Shown one piece after another: positions 26,877 through 35,269 of a DNA stretch of 64,000 nt. The translations under genes were made by a program, and so were the position numbers. This DNA comes from Ancylomarina sp963977525 (GTDB lineage Bacteria > Bacteroidota > Bacteroidia > Bacteroidales > Marinifilaceae), in assembly GCA_963977525.1 (NCBI GenBank), contig CAXBPC010000004.1:124001-188000 (forward strand). Reading direction: 5' to 3'. The first letter of the stretch is position 1, and each line of letters starts with the position of its first letter. Below the pieces are notes generated by a model, which saw only the letters and a list, made by a program, of their open reading frames with translations, had not been told where the DNA came from and searched no databases.

Positions 26877-27194
26877 TTATTTCTGAATCCGACGTTTTAG
26901 CTGAGAAAGCGCTGTTGGTACAGTATTGTATCGATATTTGGCGTAGATCAGGTAAAAAAGCATGAGAATGTTGAATAAGTAATTAAAATACAAAGGCACA
27001 TGATACACTTGATTATTGATGTCATCGACAATGATATACCAAAAGGTAAATACTTCGCCTAAAAACCAAAGCCATATAAAAAGCTCATTTAAATCGTCAA
27101 CTTTTCGAGTTTTAAATGTGTGTAGTGATTGGGGAAGTGCGCAGATAGCAAAAAGGATGCTTCCCATCCAGCCAATAATTTCGTTTGGAGTCAT
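26877..27194 (-). CDS. PQ-loop membrane protein (SemiSWEET-like)
   Basis: About 105 residues from the ATG at 27192-27194 (MTPNEIIGWMGSILFAICALPQSLHTFKTRKVDDL); a 9-codon upstream ATG extension is less likely. The phrase CALPQ followed by a second loop and KTRKVDDL is the PQ-loop signature. Three hydrophobic helices span the length (GWMGSILFAICALP, LFIWLWFLGEVFTFWYIIV, LYFNYLFNILMLFYLIY). SemiSWEET proteins dimerise to move sugars, but the substrate here cannot be read. It lies just upstream of the amidotransferase gene on the same strand. Confidence 0.8.
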   Translation of the reverse strand: MTPNEIIGWMGSILFAICALPQSLHTFKTRKVDDLNELFIWLWFLGEVFTFWYIIVDDINNQVYHVPLYFNYLFNILMLFYLIYAKYRYNTVPTALSQLKRRIQK

Positions 27195-27250
27195 GATTTC
27201 TAATTTTTGACAAATGAACAAAATTAAAAGCGAAATGAGATAGTTAAAGC

Positions 27251-28813
27251 TTAATTTTTTTGAACTAGAAAGAGAGTTCTGTCATCATCAAACTTAGATA
27301 TGTTTAATGTATGTATCAATTGATATTCAACATCCGAAAGTTTTATACTGTCTTTTCCAACTGTATGCTCAATACTTTCAAGAAAACCTTCGTTGTCAAT
27401 CATATTCCCAGTTCTATCATTCACAGCTTCTGTATACCCATCGGTATAAAGTAAAAGTTTGTCTCCTTTATTAAAATCTTGAATTAAGCTGAGGTAACGC
27501 GCGTCGGGAATAACACCCAAAAGAGTTCCCGTAATATTAAGTTGAGCTAACTTATTTTCTTTTGCATTAAAAAATAGAGGCTGTAGGGCTCCTGCTGAAG
27601 CAATACTAACTTTTGATGTTTGTGAGCAAACAGTTATAATACTTAAGGTTGTGAAAACTTCGCTGAGTTTTAAATCCTTAAATACAGATTTGTTTATTAT
27701 CCCTAGAAACTTACCAGGAGATTTGATGAAATCGAACTCCTCTCGACTCAAGAAAAAGTTAATAGTGCTTCTTATGTAGGCAATATATGCAGGCACAAAA
27801 AACCATGCATCCCACTTTTTTCCCATCACATCACCAACTACAATTATCTTTTTTTGATTGTCAACGTCGAATGTTTCATAAAAATCGCCTCCCGCAAGCT
27901 TGTTATATGCCTGATGAATAACTTGAATGTTGAAATCTGCAATATCTTCGTTGTATTGATTTTCGAATCTTACTGGAGATTGCTTTGCTGCTGAGTTGAG
28001 TGAGTTAAAGTACTTGTTTTTAAGGTTTAGTTCCTGTTGAACTGATGAGTTAATCTGGTGAATTATTAGCCTTTCATCAAGTTGCTTATATAGAAATGAG
28101 TCAATATGGTTCGTTAAGAAATAATCTATTTTACCTGTATCCTTTGAGTCTGAAATTAAAATGTCAATGGGAATAAGTTGCTCAGTTGTTTTACTAATCT
28201 TATCTAAAATTGAAATTGCCCAAATCGCATTGTCATCAATAATGATTCGCCAAACATTTTCTTCTTTCAAATACGAAAATAGTTCCTCGTCTGACTCAAT
28301 GTACTTAAGAGGTGTCTTTATAAACTGCTGGGATAGTTTGAACTTATTTGAGCTAGGAGTGCAATAGATAATATTACCCTTATCAAAATTGAGATTATTT
28401 TTTCTAGATGAATCTAGAATCTCTTTTCTAAGTATGGATTTCTTTAGGTGAGCTTTTATTTTTGAGATGAAAATCTCTTGCTTGAAAGGTTTTGTGATAA
28501 AATCATCTGCTCCATCATTTAAGTTTTGTATCCAAGTTTCTTCTTCATTATTATCCGAAAGAAAAATAAATGGGGTAAGTCTGTATTCAGGAGTTTGTCG
28601 AATCTGTCTAACAAGATCATTCCCACTCATTAGTGGTAAGTAGAGGTCAGAGATAATAAGATCGAAATGTTGATTCTTCGTTTTTTCGATCGCTTCTAAA
28701 CCATTCTTTGCTAGAGTCGATTTATATCCAATTCCAGTTAGGGTAAATTCAATATATTTAAGGGTTGCTATATTACTATCAACGACTAGTATGTGGGGGG
28801 TGTTTTTTGTCAT
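27251..28813 (-). CDS. Response regulator with PP2C/SpoIIE-type phosphatase output
   Basis: 520 residues. A receiver domain occupies 8-122, with acidic residues near 12, phospho-acceptor Asp56 (DLIISDLYLP) and Lys in FITKPF. A linker of about 170 residues resembles a second, degenerate receiver fold (IIIDDNAIWAISIL). The PP2C-type domain spans about 300-515: GGDFYETF, VVGDVMGKKWDAW, LLLYTDGYTEAVND and FDDDRTLF carry the metal-binding aspartates. Such proteins dephosphorylate anti-anti-sigma (STAS) proteins in partner-switching pathways; no STAS or RsbW gene is nearby. The start codon is 1 bp after the stop of the Hpt gene, so the pair is coupled. Confidence 0.9.
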   Translation of the reverse strand: MTKNTPHILVVDSNIATLKYIEFTLTGIGYKSTLAKNGLEAIEKTKNQHFDLIISDLYLPLMSGNDLVRQIRQTPEYRLTPFIFLSDNNEEETWIQNLNDGADDFITKPFKQEIFISKIKAHLKKSILRKEILDSSRKNNLNFDKGNIIYCTPSSNKFKLSQQFIKTPLKYIESDEELFSYLKEENVWRIIIDDNAIWAISILDKISKTTEQLIPIDILISDSKDTGKIDYFLTNHIDSFLYKQLDERLIIHQINSSVQQELNLKNKYFNSLNSAAKQSPVRFENQYNEDIADFNIQVIHQAYNKLAGGDFYETFDVDNQKKIIVVGDVMGKKWDAWFFVPAYIAYIRSTINFFLSREEFDFIKSPGKFLGIINKSVFKDLKLSEVFTTLSIITVCSQTSKVSIASAGALQPLFFNAKENKLAQLNITGTLLGVIPDARYLSLIQDFNKGDKLLLYTDGYTEAVNDRTGNMIDNEGFLESIEHTVGKDSIKLSDVEYQLIHTLNISKFDDDRTLFLVQKN

Positions 28814-28814
28814 A

Positions 28815-29270
28815 TTAAATCTCTAGAATAGCTCTTTTTAATTCCGTAATTGCTATTGGACTTTGGTTAAGAAAGTAGCTGACAAGTTGCGGGATGAATT
28901 TTAGATCAATGTCATTAACTTCTTCATTTCTTACATTATTCCAGATTCTTAAATCTTCATCATTAAGTTTGTGTCTATCTTCGATCTTCTGTTGAAGTTC
29001 AATTTTTTGGTTTCCTTTAGAATAATGTTCTATGTTTTCTAAACAGTCACCTAATTCATCCATTCCCATAATCCTAACAGAGGATTTAGCTTTGTGAGCA
29101 ACAGCTCCAAGTTCTGTCCATTGTCTGTTTTCAAAGTGACTAGAGATTCCTTCAGTAAATTCAGGGTTTTGTTCAATAAAAATTTCAACCATTTCAACCA
29201 TAATGTCTTTGTTATTACCAGACATCTCTTTCAAGTATGATAAGTCAATGATTTTAGTGTTTGAGTTCAT
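28815..29270 (-). CDS. Hpt-domain phosphotransfer protein
   Basis: 151 residues. An Hpt four-helix bundle occupies about 10-100, with phospho-acceptor His59 in AVAHKAKSSVRIMGMDEL. The C-terminal ~45 residues are unassigned. It passes phosphate between a hybrid kinase and a receiver. Tight coupling to the downstream receiver-phosphatase gene makes that protein the natural partner. No hybrid histidine kinase gene is in the window. Confidence 0.88.
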   Translation of the reverse strand: MNSNTKIIDLSYLKEMSGNNKDIMVEMVEIFIEQNPEFTEGISSHFENRQWTELGAVAHKAKSSVRIMGMDELGDCLENIEHYSKGNQKIELQQKIEDRHKLNDEDLRIWNNVRNEEVNDIDLKFIPQLVSYFLNQSPIAITELKRAILEI

Positions 29271-29633
29271 TTTAGGCCTTTGAATTGATTAATTAAACTA
29301 AAGCTTGTTAACTCTATCAGTCCCTGTTTAAAGCTAATTAGATATAGTTTACTAGTATAATATTATGAGTAAATAAATTTAAACAATAAAATTTAATAAA
29401 GAGAATGTATTTATTAAAGCTTTACTTACACACAATAATAATAAATAATTTTTAATTAGGCTATTATAATTTTGTTCTGTTCAAGGTCAGTAATGTAAAA
29501 GTATTTAAGGATGAAATAAGTTACTTTCATATTAAAGTTTTATGCTTATTAAAAAAAAATAGAAGATTTGATCTTTCTATGTTCCCTAAATTTTCTAATT
29601 TAGATGTAGCTTATTTAACTAAAGATATTACCT
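29271..29633. other. Divergent intergenic region
   Basis: 363 bp, very A/T-rich, between the Hpt gene and the TPR/PD40 gene. It presumably holds both promoters, but I see no clear TAnnTTTG element or hairpin. Confidence 0.5.
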
Positions 29634-31343
29634 ATGTCATTAATAAAATTGTTAATACTTCTATTCATTTTTTCTTGTGGAGATGTTTATTCTCAGGGTT
29701 TTATACGTGTTGATTCGGATGAATTTGCAGGAGGCACTGATGAAGGAAAAAAGGTGATGAAGAATATAAATAAGGCAAAAAAGCTTTTTGAAGACGGGGA
29801 ATCCTCGTTCTCCGAATGTATAAGTCTTCTTTTGGAATGCAATTCCTTTAATAGTTTTAATGCAGAGCTGAATTATAATATTGGGCAAACCTATTTGATG
29901 TATGGCAAAAAAGAATTAGCGAAACCATACTTTGAAGAAGTAAAGGCTTTGAAACCAAATTTTAATGAAAAATTATATTTGTTCTTAGGGCAAGCTTGTC
30001 AATATGAAGGTGATTTTTCAAATGCTATATTAAACTATAAAACCTATATTGAAATTCTTCAACACGAAGGTACTAACAAGAATAGGAAAAAGCTAGAAGC
30101 TGTAAATAGATATATAGAGCAGTGTAAAAATGGACAAGTTTTATCAGAGCAGTTAGCTAGTTTTGATGTGGAAAAGTTGGCATCACCTATAAACTCTGAG
30201 GCTAACGATGTTCTTGCAATTAAAGATGGTGTGAAACTGTTCTTTAATTCGGATAGGCTAATTGTAAGTGATAAAAAGAAAGATAGTCCTACTTTAAGAG
30301 GATTTAGTGTTATGCTAATGAATGGTGAATGGACAAATTTCAGCATCTTAAATGATGAGAAAAAATCTAGTGAATTACCTATAATGGTTGCTAAGATTGA
30401 TGCCAATCAGTATTTGTTTTACGATAAGAACACAGGACTAGGAGATTTAATCTTTATGCAAAAAGATGATAAATATTGGACCAAAGAAATGGATGTGTTT
30501 TTTGTGAATGAAAGAAAATCTAATGAATCTTCAGCATCATTTACATCAGACGGGAATGCCGTCGTATTTGTTAGTGATAGAGACGGAGGGCAAGGGGATA
30601 TATATCATTGTAAAAAGGGAGATAATGGAGAGTGGAGCAAGCCAGTTAAAATTGGCGATCAAATTAATTCAACTTTCGATGAAAAGGATGTTTTCTTATC
30701 GGATGATGGAAAGTCAATTTATTTTAGTTCTAAAGGTCGAAACTCAATTGGAGGATATGATATTTTTAAATCTGAAAAAAATGACAATGGTAGCTGGATG
30801 GAAGCACAGAATATGGGCATGCCTATTAATTCGTCCTACGATGAGTGTCATTTCTTTCCTTCTCAAGGAGATTCATTCTTGTTTGATTCGAATAGAGGTG
30901 AAAATGGTAAATTTGATATTTATACCAAGAAATTGATAGTTGAAAAAGTAATTCAGGAAGAATTGAAAGAAGCAGTGAAACCATTAGAGAAACTTGAAGA
31001 GGCTATTCCAGTAGAAAAATCTGAAGTTCTTCCAATCGTTATTCCTCTTCCAGTTCCAGTTGTTAAAAAAGCAGCAACTATCCTGACAACTTATAAAATT
31101 CAGATTGCAGCTTCAAAGTTAGAAATGAAAGAGTCTGAATTAAAGAAGTTATACAAAGGCAAGACTGACGTAATTAGCTCTTATGATGGAGAATGGTATA
31201 GGTACACAATTAATGAGTTTGATAGTATAGAAGATGCTATTTATTATAGAGATAGATCTGGTGTCGAAAAAGCTTTTATCGTAAGTTTTGAAAATGATAG
31301 AAGGAAAAAAATAATAACGAATTATAGTTTGTCTAAGAACTAA
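29634..31343 (+). CDS. Envelope protein with TPR, PD40 beta-propeller and C-terminal SPOR domain
   Basis: 569 residues. An N-terminal signal segment ends about residue 20 (VYSQG). TPR-like helices lie at about 45-150 (AELNYNIGQTYLMYGKKELAKPYFEEVKAL). WD40-like PD40 repeats lie at about 295-440 (SASFTSDGNAVVFVSDRDGGQGDIY, DVFLSDDGKSIYFSSKG, GGYDIFKSEKN). A SPOR domain lies at about 485-560 (YKIQIAASKLEMKESELKKLY). The TPR-propeller part resembles PorE of the type IX secretion system, but the OmpA-like peptidoglycan-binding end is replaced by SPOR, which binds denuded septal glycan. A division- or wall-associated role is inferred. Confidence 0.8.
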   Translation: MSLIKLLILLFIFSCGDVYSQGFIRVDSDEFAGGTDEGKKVMKNINKAKKLFEDGESSFSECISLLLECNSFNSFNAELNYNIGQTYLMYGKKELAKPYFEEVKALKPNFNEKLYLFLGQACQYEGDFSNAILNYKTYIEILQHEGTNKNRKKLEAVNRYIEQCKNGQVLSEQLASFDVEKLASPINSEANDVLAIKDGVKLFFNSDRLIVSDKKKDSPTLRGFSVMLMNGEWTNFSILNDEKKSSELPIMVAKIDANQYLFYDKNTGLGDLIFMQKDDKYWTKEMDVFFVNERKSNESSASFTSDGNAVVFVSDRDGGQGDIYHCKKGDNGEWSKPVKIGDQINSTFDEKDVFLSDDGKSIYFSSKGRNSIGGYDIFKSEKNDNGSWMEAQNMGMPINSSYDECHFFPSQGDSFLFDSNRGENGKFDIYTKKLIVEKVIQEELKEAVKPLEKLEEAIPVEKSEVLPIVIPLPVPVVKKAATILTTYKIQIAASKLEMKESELKKLYKGKTDVISSYDGEWYRYTINEFDSIEDAIYYRDRSGVEKAFIVSFENDRRKKIITNYSLSKN

Positions 31344-31429
31344 ATATAGTTCTAAGGGTATCTGTTCCGATTGAGTTTCAAAATATGCTTTATAATACAA
31401 AGTATATTTTGAAGTTTAATCGGTATTTT

Positions 31430-31460
31430 TTTGCCTAGAAATTGTATTCTTCTACATTTG
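31430..31460 (+). promoter_or_regulatory. Consensus Bacteroidota promoter for gcvT
   Basis: TTTG at 31430-31433, a 19-bp spacer, and TACATTTG at 31453-31460 match TTTG-N19-TAnnTTTG fully. The transcript would carry a leader of about 160 nt before the gcvT ATG. No glycine riboswitch core is recognisable in that leader. Confidence 0.7.
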
Positions 31461-31626
31461 CAAAACAAAACAGAATGAAAGTTCTATATGTACAATTATG
31501 GAGGATGGTTAAACGGTTAAATTCTTTGTAATTGAGTGACTTAAATAAACAATACTAAAATAGGAAATGATGTGTTTTCTTTATTCATGGAACACATTAA
31601 GATCTTAAACTTCAAACAACAAACAG

Positions 31627-32730
31627 ATGAAAAGAACTGCATTCACTAGTTTTCATGAAGAATTAGGCGCTAAAATGCTAGAATTTGCTGGTTATAACAT
31701 GCCTATTGAATTTACTGGTATTAAGGATGAGCACATGTGTGTTCGTGAAAAATTAGGTGTATTTGATGTTTCTCATATGGGTGAGTTTTGGGTAAAAGGC
31801 CCTAAGGCTTTTAACTTTGTACAGAAATTAACCACTAATGATGTGGCTGCTTTAACTGATGGAAAGATTCAGTACTCATGTTTTCCTAACGGGAAAGGTG
31901 GTATTGTTGATGACTTGTTGGTTTACTGTATCGATTCTGAAACTTATTTATTGGTTGTAAATGCGGCTAATATTGAGAAAGACTGGGCATGGTGTTCTAA
32001 GAATGCTGAAGAAATGGGCTTAGAAGTTGGTACAGAACTTTACAATGCTTCTGACGAAATTTGTCAGTTAGCTGTTCAAGGTCCTTTGGCTCTTAAAGCT
32101 ATGCAAAAGCTTGTTGATGTTCCTGTTGAAGATATGGAGTACTATACTTTCAAGAAAGTGAATATGGCTGGTATCGAGAATGTGATTTTCTCTACTACAG
32201 GTTATACAGGTTCTGGTGGATGCGAAATTTATGTTGCTAATGAGGATGGAGAAAAACTTTTTAACGCTGTAATGGAAGCTGGTAAAGAGTTCGGTATTCA
32301 ACCAATTGGATTAGCTGCTCGTGACACACTACGTCTTGAAGTTGGATTCTGTTTATATGGTAACGATATTGATGATACACACACACCAATTGAAGCAGGT
32401 TTGGGTTGGATCACTAAATTTGTTGATGGAAATGACTTTATCGATAGAGAATTTTTTGAACAACAAAAAGCTGATAAGCCTAAGCGTCGTTTGAAAGGTT
32501 TTGAAATGATCGACCGTGGTATTCCTCGTCATGGTTATAAGATTGAGGATGCTGATGGAAATGAAATTGGTGAAGTAACTTCAGGAACAAGCGCTCCTGC
32601 ACTTGGAAAATCAATTGGTATGGGTTACGTAAAAGAGGGTTTCTACAAAGCGGATACTGAGATTTATATTCGTGTAAGAAAGAAAGCTCTGAAAGCAAAA
32701 ATTACAAAAATTCCTTTTTATAAGGCTTAA
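31627..32730 (+). CDS. gcvT: Aminomethyltransferase (glycine cleavage system T protein)
   Basis: 367 residues, the usual GcvT length. The N-terminal folate-binding domain contains FHEELGAKMLEFAGYNMPIEF, FDVSHMGEF and KGGIVDDLLVY (the catalytic Asp region). TTGYTGSGGCEIYV and GLAARDTLRLEVGFCLYGNDI are strongly conserved, and the C-terminal barrel has GEVTSGTSAPALGKSIGMGYV. It transfers the methylene carbon of the aminomethyl-lipoyl H protein to tetrahydrofolate and releases ammonia. gcvH and gcvP are absent, so the system is scattered. Own promoter and terminator. Confidence 0.96.
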   Translation: MKRTAFTSFHEELGAKMLEFAGYNMPIEFTGIKDEHMCVREKLGVFDVSHMGEFWVKGPKAFNFVQKLTTNDVAALTDGKIQYSCFPNGKGGIVDDLLVYCIDSETYLLVVNAANIEKDWAWCSKNAEEMGLEVGTELYNASDEICQLAVQGPLALKAMQKLVDVPVEDMEYYTFKKVNMAGIENVIFSTTGYTGSGGCEIYVANEDGEKLFNAVMEAGKEFGIQPIGLAARDTLRLEVGFCLYGNDIDDTHTPIEAGLGWITKFVDGNDFIDREFFEQQKADKPKRRLKGFEMIDRGIPRHGYKIEDADGNEIGEVTSGTSAPALGKSIGMGYVKEGFYKADTEIYIRVRKKALKAKITKIPFYKA

Positions 32731-32788
32731 GCATATTTGATTACTGATTGAGCTTATTTAGTTCAACTTTGATCAACGATTTTATTAC

Positions 32789-32827
32789 AAAAGCAGGTTT
32801 GTGAAGTATCACGAACTTGCTTTTTTT
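32789..32827 (+). terminator. Terminator after gcvT
   Basis: A 12-bp stem with two G-U pairs (GCAGGTTTGTGA / TCACGAACTTGC) and an AGTA loop, followed by seven T residues. Confidence 0.85.
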
Positions 32828-32963
32828 ATGACAGTTTGGGTACCATAGTAGAAAACGATTTCGATAGCTTTGTTAAATTCTGTTTAACTATTAGAGCATC
32901 AGTTGTATATGAAGAGAAGTGAAGCCAGCTTGTTTTTTGTTGAAAAACATATAAAAAATGATT

Positions 32964-32993
32964 TTTGACCTCGTTATTCTTCATTTTTATTTG
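32964..32993 (+). promoter_or_regulatory. Probable promoter of the serC cluster
   Basis: TTTG at 32964-32967 and TTTATTTG at 32986-32993 are 18 bp apart, close to TTTG-N19-TAnnTTTG with one mismatch. The distance to the serC start is about 50 bp. The rest of the 313-bp gap after gcvT holds only the gcvT terminator and unremarkable sequence. Confidence 0.4.
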
Positions 32994-33043
32994 CAAATTT
33001 GCGCATGAATATGCAAAAGTTCACATTCTAAAAAATATTGAAA

Positions 33044-34120
33044 ATGAAAGTACATAATTTTTCTGCAGGACCCTCAATCCTTCCTGACGTAACAGTAGAA
33101 AATACTGCTGCAGCTATTAAGAATTTTGCCGGAACAACTCTTTCTTTAATGGAAGTATCTCACCGTAGCAAAGAATTTGTTGCCGTAATGGATGAAGCTA
33201 CAGCTTTGTTTAAAGAATTATTGGATATCCCAGCAGGTTACTCAGTAGTATTCTTAGGTGGTGGAGCTTCTACTCAGTTCTGCATGATTCCTTACAACTT
33301 GATGGCTAAGAAATCAGCTTACCTTAACACAGGTGCTTGGGCTAACAAAGCTCAAAAAGAAGCTAAATTATTTGGTGAAGTTGTTGAAGTTGCTTCTTCT
33401 AAAGAAACAGTTTACAACTACATTCCAAAAGGATACGAAATTCCTGCTGATGCAGATTATTTCCATATCACTACAAACAATACCATTTATGGTACTGAGA
33501 TCAAGCACGACATGGACGTGAATGTACCTCTTGTTGCTGATATGTCTTCTGATATTTTCTCTCGCCCTGTTGATGTATCTAAGTATGCATTAATTTATGG
33601 TGGAGCTCAAAAGAACCTAGCGCCAGCTGGTGTAACTTTTGTAATCGTTAAAGATGAATTGCTAGGAAAAATGGATCGTCAGATTCCTACAATGTTAGAT
33701 TATACAACTCATATTAAAGGTGAGTCTATGTTTAACACTCCTCCAGTAGTTCCTGTGTTTGCTGCTCTTCAAACTTTGAGATGGATCAAAGAACAAGGTG
33801 GTGTTTCTGCAATGCAGAAAATTAATGAAGATAAAGCTGCGGTTCTTTACAACGAGATTGACCGTAACCCTATGTTCAAAGGTACTGTTATCAACGTAGA
33901 AGATCGTTCATTAATGAACATATGTTTCGTAATGGCTGACGAGTACAAAGAATTAGAAAAAGAATTTTACGATTTCGCTACTTCAAAAGGTATGTCTGGA
34001 ATTAAAGGTCACCGTTCAGTTGGTGGTTTCCGTGCTTCTACTTACAATGCTTTACCAAAAGCATCTGTACAGGCATTAGCTGACTGCATGACGGAATTCG
34101 AAACAATGCATGTAAAGTAA
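33044..34120 (+). CDS. serC: Phosphoserine aminotransferase
   Basis: 358 residues from ATG 33044 (MKVHNFSAGPSILP); a TTG two codons upstream is not needed. SerC marks are FSAGPSILP, SHRSKEF, FLGGGASTQF, NTGAWANKAQKEAK, and the PLP lysine in LIYGGAQKNLAPAGVTFVIV, with GHRSVGGFRASTYNA at the end. It converts 3-phosphohydroxypyruvate and glutamate to phosphoserine. First gene of a likely serC-serA-DUF1015 transcription unit; upstream gcvT belongs to the connected glycine pathway. Confidence 0.96.
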   Translation: MKVHNFSAGPSILPDVTVENTAAAIKNFAGTTLSLMEVSHRSKEFVAVMDEATALFKELLDIPAGYSVVFLGGGASTQFCMIPYNLMAKKSAYLNTGAWANKAQKEAKLFGEVVEVASSKETVYNYIPKGYEIPADADYFHITTNNTIYGTEIKHDMDVNVPLVADMSSDIFSRPVDVSKYALIYGGAQKNLAPAGVTFVIVKDELLGKMDRQIPTMLDYTTHIKGESMFNTPPVVPVFAALQTLRWIKEQGGVSAMQKINEDKAAVLYNEIDRNPMFKGTVINVEDRSLMNICFVMADEYKELEKEFYDFATSKGMSGIKGHRSVGGFRASTYNALPKASVQALADCMTEFETMHVK

Positions 34121-34271
34121 ATTACCTGATTATATGGATTTGAGTGTGGCAACATACTCAAATCTCTATTTTGAGTCATTAAAGCATGAGGAACGACTAA
34201 AGGGATCCGATTTGGATAACTTCGATTTGGCTGGCAATGACATTTTATTTTTAACGTTTAAAATTAATAAA

Positions 34272-35195
34272 ATGACTAAAGTTTTAATTGCAACCGATAA
34301 ACCTTTTGCTCCTGCTGCTGTAAACGCAATTCGCGAAGTAGTTGAAGGTGCTGGATATGAACTAGCTTTGCTAGAATCATACACAGATAAGGCTGAGTTA
34401 ATCGCAGCTGTTGCTGATGTTGATGGAATGATTATTCGTTCTGATAAAGCAACTCGCGAGGTGCTTGAAGCAGCTAAGAACCTAAAAGTAATTATACGTG
34501 CAGGTGCTGGATACGATAATATCGATCTTGAGGCTTGTACTGAGAAGGGTATAGTAGCCATGAATACTCCTGGACAAAACTCAAACGCTGTTGCGGAGTT
34601 AGCATTGGGAATGATGGTTTTCCTTGCTCGTAAAGGATTTAATGGAAAAGCTGGTGTAGAGTTAAGAGGTAAGAATATCGGTATTCACGCTTATGGTAAC
34701 GTTGGTAAACACGTTGCTAATATTGCTAAAGGTTTCGGAATGACAGTTTATGCATTCGATCCTTTTGTTGCAAAAGAAGCTATTGAAGCTGATGGAGTTA
34801 AGGCAGTAGATACAGTAGAAGAGCTATATAGCACTTGTCACTATGTATCATTGCATATTCCTGCCAACGACAAAACCAAAAAATCAATTAACTACGATTT
34901 GTTGAATAAGATGCCTGAGGGTGGTATTCTTGTCAATACAGCTCGTAAAGAAGTTATTGATGAAGAAGGTATGTTGAAACTTATGGAAGATCGTAAAGAT
35001 TTTGCTTATATCTCTGATATCGCACCTGACTGCAAAGACGAATTTGCTGCTAAATATGAAGGTCGCTTTTTCTTTACACCTAAGAAAATGGGTGCTCAAA
35101 CAGCTGAAGCTAATATCAACGCTGGTATTGCTGGAGCTAATCAGATTGTGAACCTGATTGAAAAAGGAGACGAGACATTTAGAGTAAACAAATAA
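34272..35195 (+). CDS. serA: D-3-phosphoglycerate dehydrogenase (short form, no ACT domain)
   Basis: 307 residues from ATG 34272 (MTKVLIATDKPFAPAAV). A longer reading frame from 34134 adds 46 residues unlike the family and is rejected. D-2-hydroxyacid dehydrogenase features are RAGAGYDNIDLEAC, GMNTPGQNS-type loop, nucleotide-binding GKNIGIHAYGNVGKHVA, catalytic Arg in NTARKEVIDE, and the C-terminal AQTAEAN block where His would usually stand. The regulatory ACT domain of long SerA forms is missing. It oxidises 3-phosphoglycerate, the first step of serine synthesis, matching its position after serC. Confidence 0.92.
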   Translation: MTKVLIATDKPFAPAAVNAIREVVEGAGYELALLESYTDKAELIAAVADVDGMIIRSDKATREVLEAAKNLKVIIRAGAGYDNIDLEACTEKGIVAMNTPGQNSNAVAELALGMMVFLARKGFNGKAGVELRGKNIGIHAYGNVGKHVANIAKGFGMTVYAFDPFVAKEAIEADGVKAVDTVEELYSTCHYVSLHIPANDKTKKSINYDLLNKMPEGGILVNTARKEVIDEEGMLKLMEDRKDFAYISDIAPDCKDEFAAKYEGRFFFTPKKMGAQTAEANINAGIAGANQIVNLIEKGDETFRVNK

Positions 35196-35269
35196 TCGTC
35201 TCAATTCGATTATTTTGTTCCTTATACTTTTACAGAAAATAAAATACAAAACGTACAAAACACCTTATC

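Noticed and set aside
31461..31626. Glycine riboswitch in the gcvT leader
   Set aside because: The leader is long enough, but no GGAGAG-type tandem aptamer core or expression-platform hairpin is visible.
34134..34271. 46-residue N-terminal extension of SerA
   Set aside because: The extension is unlike the dehydrogenase family, and the ATG at 34272 gives the standard N-terminus MTKVLIATDK.
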